Shown here: in pieces, positions 60,241 through 64,000 of the stretch
Layout of the letters: every line of letters starts with the position of its first letter
Numbering within the stretch: position 1 is the first letter of the stretch
Assembly (NCBI RefSeq): GCF_037083825.1
Contig: NZ_JBAPLU010000011.1
Coordinates: 62,001-126,000, forward strand
Length of the DNA stretch: 64,000 nt
Direction: 5' to 3'
DNA from: Klenkia sesuvii
Lineage (GTDB): Bacteria; Actinomycetota; Actinomycetes; Mycobacteriales; Geodermatophilaceae
Position numbers and translations under genes: made by a program
Notes under the pieces: model-generated
The model's database searches: none
What the model was told of the DNA's origin: nothing
The model's input: the letters and a program-made list of their open reading frames with translations, nothing else

Positions 60241-61097
60241 GCGGGGCACTGCTGTGCCTCGCCGCGGCCGTGCTCTGCTGGCCGCCGGTCACCGTGCTGG
60301 CCCGGCTGCGGGTGCCGGCCCGCCCCGCCCGGGGCGAGGTGACGGTGCCCGCCGCCCTCGCGGTCGCGGTCGGCGGGGTGGGGGCCGTGGTGAGCACCCC
60401 GGTCGTCGGGGCGCTCGCCGGTACGGTCACCGCGCTCGCTCTGCGGGCCTGGCGCGCCCGGCAACGCGCCCTGGACGGTCAGGCCCAGGTGCGGGCCCTG
60501 GCGGAGGCGCTGGGGGTGCTGGCCGCCGAGCTGCGGGCCGGGCGGCCCTTGGCCGCGGCCACCGGCACGGCCGTCGCGAGCTGCCCGCACCCGGGGGCGG
60601 CCCGGGCCCTGCGGCCGGTGCTCGCCGGCGCCGCGGTGCCGGGTGGTGCGGCGCCGGGTGGCGCGGAGCCGGGTGGTGCGGTGAAGGGTGGTGCCCGGCA
60701 GGTCCGCGGGCCCGGTGGGCCGGCGGGTGAGCTGGCCGGGGAGCTGCCTGCCGAGGCCCGGACGGCACTGGACCGGGTGGTCACCGCGGCGGCGGTGTCG
60801 GCGCGCACCGGGTGCTCCCTGGCCGCCGTGGTCACCGTTGCCGAGGACGACCTGCGGGCCCGGCTGCGCACCCGGGCCGAGCTGGGTGCCGCCCTGTCCG
60901 GCCCGCGTGCGTCGGCGACCGTGCTGGCCGGGTTGCCGGTGCTGGGCCTGGCGATGGGCGCCGGCATCGGGGCCGATCCCTGGTCGGTGCTGACCACGAC
61001 CCCGGTGGGCACGGTGCTGCTCGTCGTCGGGGTCGGGCTGGAGGCCGCGGGCCTGCTCTGGTCGGGCCGGCTGGCCGAACGGGCGGCCCGGTCGTGA
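60237..61097 (+). CDS. tadB: TadB-like inner-membrane pilus platform protein
   Basis: A 286-residue T2SSF-type membrane protein. Two N-terminal helices (residues 2-20 and 38-60) and two C-terminal helices flank a cytosolic domain with ALAEALGVLAAELRAGRPL and VVTAAAVSARTGCSLAAV; GPRASATVLAGLPVLGLAMG opens the last helices. A Gly/Ala/Pro insert near residues 134-152 is encoded by a 15-bp tandem repeat. GTG 60237 overlaps tadA. TadB and TadC form the platform on which TadA acts. Confidence 0.85.
   Translation: MSGALLCLAAAVLCWPPVTVLARLRVPARPARGEVTVPAALAVAVGGVGAVVSTPVVGALAGTVTALALRAWRARQRALDGQAQVRALAEALGVLAAELRAGRPLAAATGTAVASCPHPGAARALRPVLAGAAVPGGAAPGGAEPGGAVKGGARQVRGPGGPAGELAGELPAEARTALDRVVTAAAVSARTGCSLAAVVTVAEDDLRARLRTRAELGAALSGPRASATVLAGLPVLGLAMGAGIGADPWSVLTTTPVGTVLLVVGVGLEAAGLLWSGRLAERAARS
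60639..60695 (+). repeat. In-frame 15-bp tandem repeat in tadB
   Basis: CCGGGTGGTGCGGCG (60639-60653) is followed by two near copies (60654-60668 and 60669-60683) and a partial fourth (60684-60695). It encodes repeated P-G-G-A-x in the cytosolic loop between the helix pairs of TadB. Confidence 0.85.
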
Positions 61098-61125
61098 CCC
61101 CCGTTGCCCGCGGGGGCCGGCCCCG

Positions 61126-61962
61126 GTGACCGCGGGCCTCGCCCCGGTCCTGGTGCTGGCCGCCGCGCTGCTGGTCTGGCCCCGCGCGCCCGGCCCGCTC
61201 GACCGTCTCCGCACGGGGCCCGGATCGGCAACCGGGGCCCGTTCGGCAACCGGGGCCGGTCCGGCAGCCGGGGCCCGTTCGGCAGCCGGGCCAGGGTCGG
61301 CAGCCGGGGTCGGTTCGGCAGCCGGGGTGGTGGCGGCCCGGGACGAGCCACCCGTCGGGCCGGGGACGGCGGGTCGGGCGCGGCGGTGGGGGCTGGGGGT
61401 GCTGGCCGGCGTGACCGTGCTGGTCCTCGGTGGGCTCGGCCCGGTCACGCTCCTGCTCGCCGCCGGGGCCACGGTCGCCGTCCAGCGGTGGGCCGCGCGG
61501 GCCGTGCGGGCCGCACCCGACGACGGCGCCCGGGTACGGGCGGACCTGCCCCTGGTGTGCGACCTGCTGGCCGTCTGCCTCGCCGCCGGCACCCCGGTGG
61601 GCGGGGCGGTGGCGGCCGTGGGCGCGGCCTCCGGCGGGCCGCTCGGCGGCGCGCTGTCGACGGTCGCGCGTCAGCTGCAGCTGGGCGCCTCTCCGCGGAC
61701 GGCCTGGGTCGGCGCTCCCGAGGACGCCGCCGCCCTGGCCCGGGTGGTCGTGCGGGCGGGGGAGTCCGGTTCCTCGGTCGTGCCCGCCCTGCACGCGCTG
61801 GCCGCCGACCTGCGCACGGCGCAGCGCTCGGCGACGGCAGCTGCGGTCCAGCGAGCTGGGGTGTGGGTGCTGGCCCCGCTCGGGTTGTGCTTCCTGCCCG
61901 CGTTCCTGTGCCTGGGCGTCGTCCCGCTGGTGCTCGGCATCGCCGCGGACGTGCTGCCGTGA
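61126..61962 (+). CDS. tadC: TadC-like inner-membrane pilus platform protein
   Basis: A 278-residue second T2SSF-type protein. An N-terminal helix (VLVLAAALLVWP) is followed by a Gly/Ala/Ser linker made by an 18-bp DNA repeat (residues 32-68) and a helix pair near 88-115. The cytosolic domain then shows LPLVCDLLAVCLAAGTPVGGAVAAVGAA and VVRAGESGSSVVPAL, and the last helices end FLCLGVVPLVLGIAADVLP. GTG 61126 lies 28 bases after the tadB stop. The next gap, 61963-62121, holds the third paired TCCACA motif. Confidence 0.83.
   Translation: MTAGLAPVLVLAAALLVWPRAPGPLDRLRTGPGSATGARSATGAGPAAGARSAAGPGSAAGVGSAAGVVAARDEPPVGPGTAGRARRWGLGVLAGVTVLVLGGLGPVTLLLAAGATVAVQRWAARAVRAAPDDGARVRADLPLVCDLLAVCLAAGTPVGGAVAAVGAASGGPLGGALSTVARQLQLGASPRTAWVGAPEDAAALARVVVRAGESGSSVVPALHALAADLRTAQRSATAAAVQRAGVWVLAPLGLCFLPAFLCLGVVPLVLGIAADVLP
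61221..61329 (+). repeat. In-frame ~18-bp tandem repeat (6 units) in tadC
   Basis: About six units of the form TTCGGCAACCGGGGCCCG, drifting to TTCGGCAGCCGGGG, encode repeated S-A-T-G-A-R / S-A-A-G-x-x after the first membrane helix. Unit length is mostly 18 bp, so copy change keeps the frame. Confidence 0.8.
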
Positions 61963-62011
61963 CCGCACCCGGTCGGCCCAGCACATCCGGTCCGGCCGCG
62001 CTGGTCGTCGT

Positions 62012-62036
62012 CCACATCGGGGGCCCCTGTCCACAG
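62012..62036. promoter_or_regulatory. Paired TCCACA motif, copy 3 (before the pilin operon)
   Basis: GTCGTCCACA and CTGTCCACAGAT place TCCACA at 62012-62017 and 62031-62036, again a 19-bp period. It lies 85 bases before the mini-pilin ATG. Ends are identical to copy 2 (GTCGTCCACA left, TGTCCACAGAT right). Confidence 0.65.
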
Positions 62037-62121
62037 ATGTCGCCGAGCTGGTCCCGGCGGGGTCGGTGGGCAGCAGGGTCGAGGTGTGGCCCGGCGAGCG
62101 GGCCGGACGAGGAGGCGTGGC

Positions 62122-62325
62122 ATGGGCAAGGTGTGGCGGCAGGTGCGGCGGGCGCGGCAGCGGCTGGTGGGGGAGCCCGAGGCCGGCATGAGCACGGCCG
62201 AGTACGCGGTCGGCACGGTCGCGGCGTGCGCGTTCGCGGCGGTGCTCTACCAGGTGGTCAGCGGGGAGTCGGTGGTCGCCGGGTTGAGCGCTCTCGTGGC
62301 GCGGGCGCTGGCGACGCTGGGGTGA
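62122..62325 (+). CDS. Flp-like mini-pilin, DUF4244 family
   Basis: A 67-residue prepilin, the probable structural subunit of the Tad pilus. A basic leader (WRQVRRARQRL) ends at EAG before the processed MSTAEYAVGTVAACAFAAVLY. The mature Glu at position 5 follows the type IV pilin rule, and one hydrophobic helix is present. GAGGAGG (62109-62115) precedes ATG 62122 by six bases, the strongest ribosome site of the locus, fitting a major subunit. The stop overlaps the TadE-like gene (GTGA). It corresponds to Rv3656c-type genes. Confidence 0.9.
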   Translation: MGKVWRQVRRARQRLVGEPEAGMSTAEYAVGTVAACAFAAVLYQVVSGESVVAGLSALVARALATLG

Positions 62326-62762
62326 CGGCGCGCCGGCCGGCCCAGCCGGGTCGCTGCGCCCGGCGTGACGAGCAGGGGGACCTGGGGCGGGGTGACGAGG
62401 GGTGGGGGGACGAGCGGGGGATGGTGACGGCCGAGACCGCCGTCGTCCTGCCGGTGCTGCTGCTGGTGCTGGCCGGCGCGGTGGCCGCCGTGGTGCTGGT
62501 GTGCGCGCAGCTGCGGTGCGTCGACGCGGCCCGGGAGGGGGCGAGGGCCGCGGCCCGGGGCGAACCGGCGTCGGTGGTCGTGGACCTGGCGGGCCGGGCC
62601 GGGCCGCACGGGGCGGTGGTGCGCACCGCGCCAGCCGGCGACCGGGTCACGGTGACCGTCTCGGCCCGGGTGCAGCCGCTCGGCCCGGTGCCGCTCGCGC
62701 TGACCGTGTCGGCGTCGGCGACCGCCCTGCTCGAGGACGGTGCCGAGGAGGGCACCGGGTGA
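62322..62762 (+). CDS. TadE-like pseudopilin
   Basis: A 146-residue minor pilin-like protein. From the coupled GTG 62322 a 33-residue basic/acidic leader precedes MVTAETAVVLPVLLLVLAGAVAAVVL, the TadE helix with the Glu expected after prepilin cleavage. An AREGARAAARG block and a beta-rich extracytoplasmic tail with VTVTVSARVQPLGPVPLALTVS follow. ATG 62421 would give a shorter product starting right at the helix; the long leader fits coupling to the pilin gene. It overlaps the next gene by four bases. Confidence 0.85.
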   Translation: MTARRPAQPGRCARRDEQGDLGRGDEGWGDERGMVTAETAVVLPVLLLVLAGAVAAVVLVCAQLRCVDAAREGARAAARGEPASVVVDLAGRAGPHGAVVRTAPAGDRVTVTVSARVQPLGPVPLALTVSASATALLEDGAEEGTG

Positions 62763-63217
62763 GCCCCGGGCGGCCCCGTGGTCGGCGCCGGGGCACCCGG
62801 TCATCTCGTGCCGTGGCCGGGTGCCCGCGGGGTGACGGGAGGCAGCGCGGGGCAAGCGACGGCGAACGCGGCTCGGCGACCATCTGGACGGTGGCCCTGG
62901 CCGGCGTGCTGGCCCTGCTGGGTGCGGCGTCGGTGCTGATGGGCGCGGCGGTCGTCGCCCGGCACCGGGCCGGGGCGGCGGCCGACCTCGCCGCCCTGGC
63001 CGTCGCGGTGCGCGCGGTGCGGGGCGACCCCGCCGCGTGCGGCACCGGCACCTCGATCGCCACCGTCAACGGGGCCCAGCTCGTCGGGTGCTCCGTCGGC
63101 GCGGGCTCGGTCGTCACCGTCGAGGTGTCGGTGCCGGTGCGCCTCGGGCCGCTCGGGCTGCTCGCGGCGACCGGCCGCGCCCGCGCCGGCCCGGTGCCGT
63201 GGGGCGGCGCGCCGTGA
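62759..63217 (+). CDS. Rv3654c-type TadE-like protein
   Basis: A 152-residue protein of the group that closes actinobacterial Tad loci. After an Arg/Gly-rich leader of about 37 residues, GERGSATIWTVALAGVLALLG begins the membrane helix. RHRAGAAADLAALAVAVRA follows, then two Cys (PAACG and LVGCS) that may pair outside the cell, and VTVEVSVPVRLGPLG. The leader is encoded partly by palindrome A3, so its length may not be functional. GTG 62759 overlaps the TadE-like stop. Confidence 0.83.
   Translation: MSPGRPRGRRRGTRSSRAVAGCPRGDGRQRGASDGERGSATIWTVALAGVLALLGAASVLMGAAVVARHRAGAAADLAALAVAVRAVRGDPAACGTGTSIATVNGAQLVGCSVGAGSVVTVEVSVPVRLGPLGLLAATGRARAGPVPWGGAP
62791..62826. repeat. Family A-related palindrome inside coding sequence
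   Basis: GGGCACCCGG (62791-62800) and CCGGGTGCCC (62817-62826) pair perfectly around a 16-nt loop. The stretch CATCTCGTGCCGTGGCCGG resembles CATCTCGTACGGTGGCCGG in element A2. It lies in the leader of the Rv3654c-type gene. Confidence 0.55.
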
Positions 63218-63226
63218 TCCGGCGGT

Positions 63227-64000
63227 TCAGAAGACGAGGTCGTCCTCGGGCGGCTCGGCGAAGGGGTCGTCGGGAGCCGGGGGCGGGTCGGCCTCGCTGG
63301 GCTCGGGACGGCGCCGCAGCGCGCGCGGCGGGGGAGCGGCGCCCAGCTGGGCCCGCCGGCGCAGCGCCCGCGAGCGGGCGGCCGACGTCCCGCCCCGGGC
63401 CTGGGCGAACGCACCGCCCAGGCCTCGCGGGTCGACGGGCTCCGCGGGGTCCGCCCCGGCGGGGTCGGCCGGGGCGTCGGGGTCGCCCACGTCCCCGGCC
63501 GCGGCCAGCTCGTCGAGCACGACGTCGAGCACCCGCACCGCGCCGGCCTTGTCCAGGGGGTCGTTGCCGTTGCCGCACTTGGGCGACTGCACGCACGAGG
63601 GGCACCCCCGCTCGCACTCGCAGGTCGCCACCGTCGCCCGGGTCGCGGTCAACCAGCGGCGCAGCACCGCGTGCCCGCGCTCGGCGAACCCCGCCCCGCC
63701 GGGGTGGCCGTCGTAGACGACGATCGTGGCCGCGCCGGTGTCCGGGTGCAGGGCGGTGGACACCCCGCCCAGGTCCCAGCGGTCGCAGGTGGCCAGCAGC
63801 GGCAGGATGCCGATCGCGGCGTGCTCGGCGGCGTGCAGCGAGCCGGGCAGTTCGCGGTCGGAGAGCTCCGCTCGCTGCAGCGCCCGCTCGTCGAGGGTCA
63901 GCCACACCGCCCGGGTGCGCAGCTGGCGGGCGGGCAGGTCGAGCGGGAACTCGGCCAGCACCTCACCGGTGCCCAGCCGGCGGCGCTGGTAGGCCACCAC
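63227..64000 (-). CDS. DEAD/DEAH helicase C-terminus with DUF1998 zinc module (partial)
   Basis: Only the last 257 or so codons are present; the gene continues beyond position 64000. The DUF1998 (MrfA-like) module is clear: HAAEHAAIGILPLLATCDRWDLGG (core AAEHAAIG), TIVVYDGHPGGAGFAERG, and the four-cysteine set CECERGCPSCVQSPKCGNGN that binds zinc. A 100-residue disordered tail rich in Asp, Ala, Pro and Arg follows. Relatives (Rv3649, Bacillus MrfA) are DNA helicases, MrfA acting in mitomycin repair. Its place beside the Tad locus is conserved in mycobacteria as I recall. It is convergent with the last tad gene. Confidence 0.88.
   Translation of the reverse strand: MVAYQRRRLGTGEVLAEFPLDLPARQLRTRAVWLTLDERALQRAELSDRELPGSLHAAEHAAIGILPLLATCDRWDLGGVSTALHPDTGAATIVVYDGHPGGAGFAERGHAVLRRWLTATRATVATCECERGCPSCVQSPKCGNGNDPLDKAGAVRVLDVVLDELAAAGDVGDPDAPADPAGADPAEPVDPRGLGGAFAQARGGTSAARSRALRRRAQLGAAPPPRALRRRPEPSEADPPPAPDDPFAEPPEDDLVF

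Noticed and set aside
58111..60249. Long minus-strand open frame opposite ssd and tadA
   Set aside because: No recognisable domain, Pro/Arg/Ala-rich composition, and ssd and tadA on the plus strand are certain.
1..64000. CRISPR arrays, insertion sequences, prophage genes, tRNA or rRNA
   Set aside because: I looked for spaced direct repeats, transposase or integrase motifs and tRNA-like cloverleafs and found none; the tandem repeats seen are short, contiguous and without spacers.

Overview
This is a gene-dense, very GC-rich actinobacterial chromosome segment. The style fits the Geodermatophilaceae (Blastococcus, Geodermatophilus or Modestobacter type), but that placement is inferred from gene content, not from a marker gene. 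Supporting signs are pervasive GTG starts, 4-bp GTGA/ATGA start-stop overlaps, LAxTG (sortase E type) cell-wall anchors, a mycothiol-world TIGR03086 protein, and the actinobacterial Tad pilus order. I see no tRNA, rRNA, CRISPR, transposase, integrase or prophage. Positions 1-85 hold no gene I can support.

Layout. 86-7272: unlinked small genes (AbrB-like membrane protein, PemK-like toxin-fold protein, VOC, methyltransferase, PPOX flavoprotein, thioesterase) and a frameshifted cell-wall protein with three lamin-tail domains. 7321-9464: plsC-cobQ. 9521-14488: a 1655-residue cell-wall protein with three LamG-like domains. 14605-16377: MocR regulator and a small membrane protein. 16517-21312: cobD, divergent from a coupled operon def-cobL-cobM-cobK-HAD. 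21415-24729: PilZ, MFS, AtoE. 24734-29395: MFS-cobG-cobH-cobIJ. 29476-36316: TPR, TIGR03086, AraC, a sigma-like membrane fusion, DUF2254, PrmC-like methylase, FAD oxidoreductase. 36524-41434: acyl-CoA dehydrogenase, XRE-TetR fusion regulator, cyclase and acyl-CoA ligase. 41522-47600: PAS-GAF-PP2C phosphatase, cobalamin riboswitch, cobN, frameshifted FKBP lipoprotein. 47673-51242: cobC-cobU-cobS-pabBC. 51279-57893: degenerate Fic-like protein, aldo/keto reductase, DUF1232, argG, two-component pair, HAD-IB. 58020-63217: Tad pilus locus (ssd-tadA-tadB-tadC, mini-pilin, two pseudopilins). 63227-64000: the C-terminus of a DUF1998 helicase that runs off the window.

How it works together. The window carries most of the aerobic (late cobalt insertion) corrin pathway: CobI/J (fused), CobG, CobM, CobK, CobL, CobH, CobN, then CobQ, CobD, CobU, CobS and CobC. 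It is scattered over five transcription units and interrupted by unrelated genes. CobA, CobF, CobB, CobO, and the CobS/CobT chelatase partners are not here. Only cobN has a visible B12 riboswitch.

The least ordinary signals are non-coding. (1) Several families of 55-80 bp elements with long inverted-repeat outer arms sit between genes, and one (60 bp, 21 of 22 arm bases paired) lies in frame inside the CobI-CobJ fusion linker. Two of the families recur within this window. (2) A paired direct motif, TCCACA-N13-TCCACA/C with an exact 19-bp period, lies upstream of the ssd-tad operon, the pilin operon and an aldo/keto reductase. (3) Two secreted-protein genes are each broken by a single-base frameshift. 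(4) Short in-frame tandem repeats expand several proteins (PrmC-like, TadB, TadC, aldo/keto reductase).
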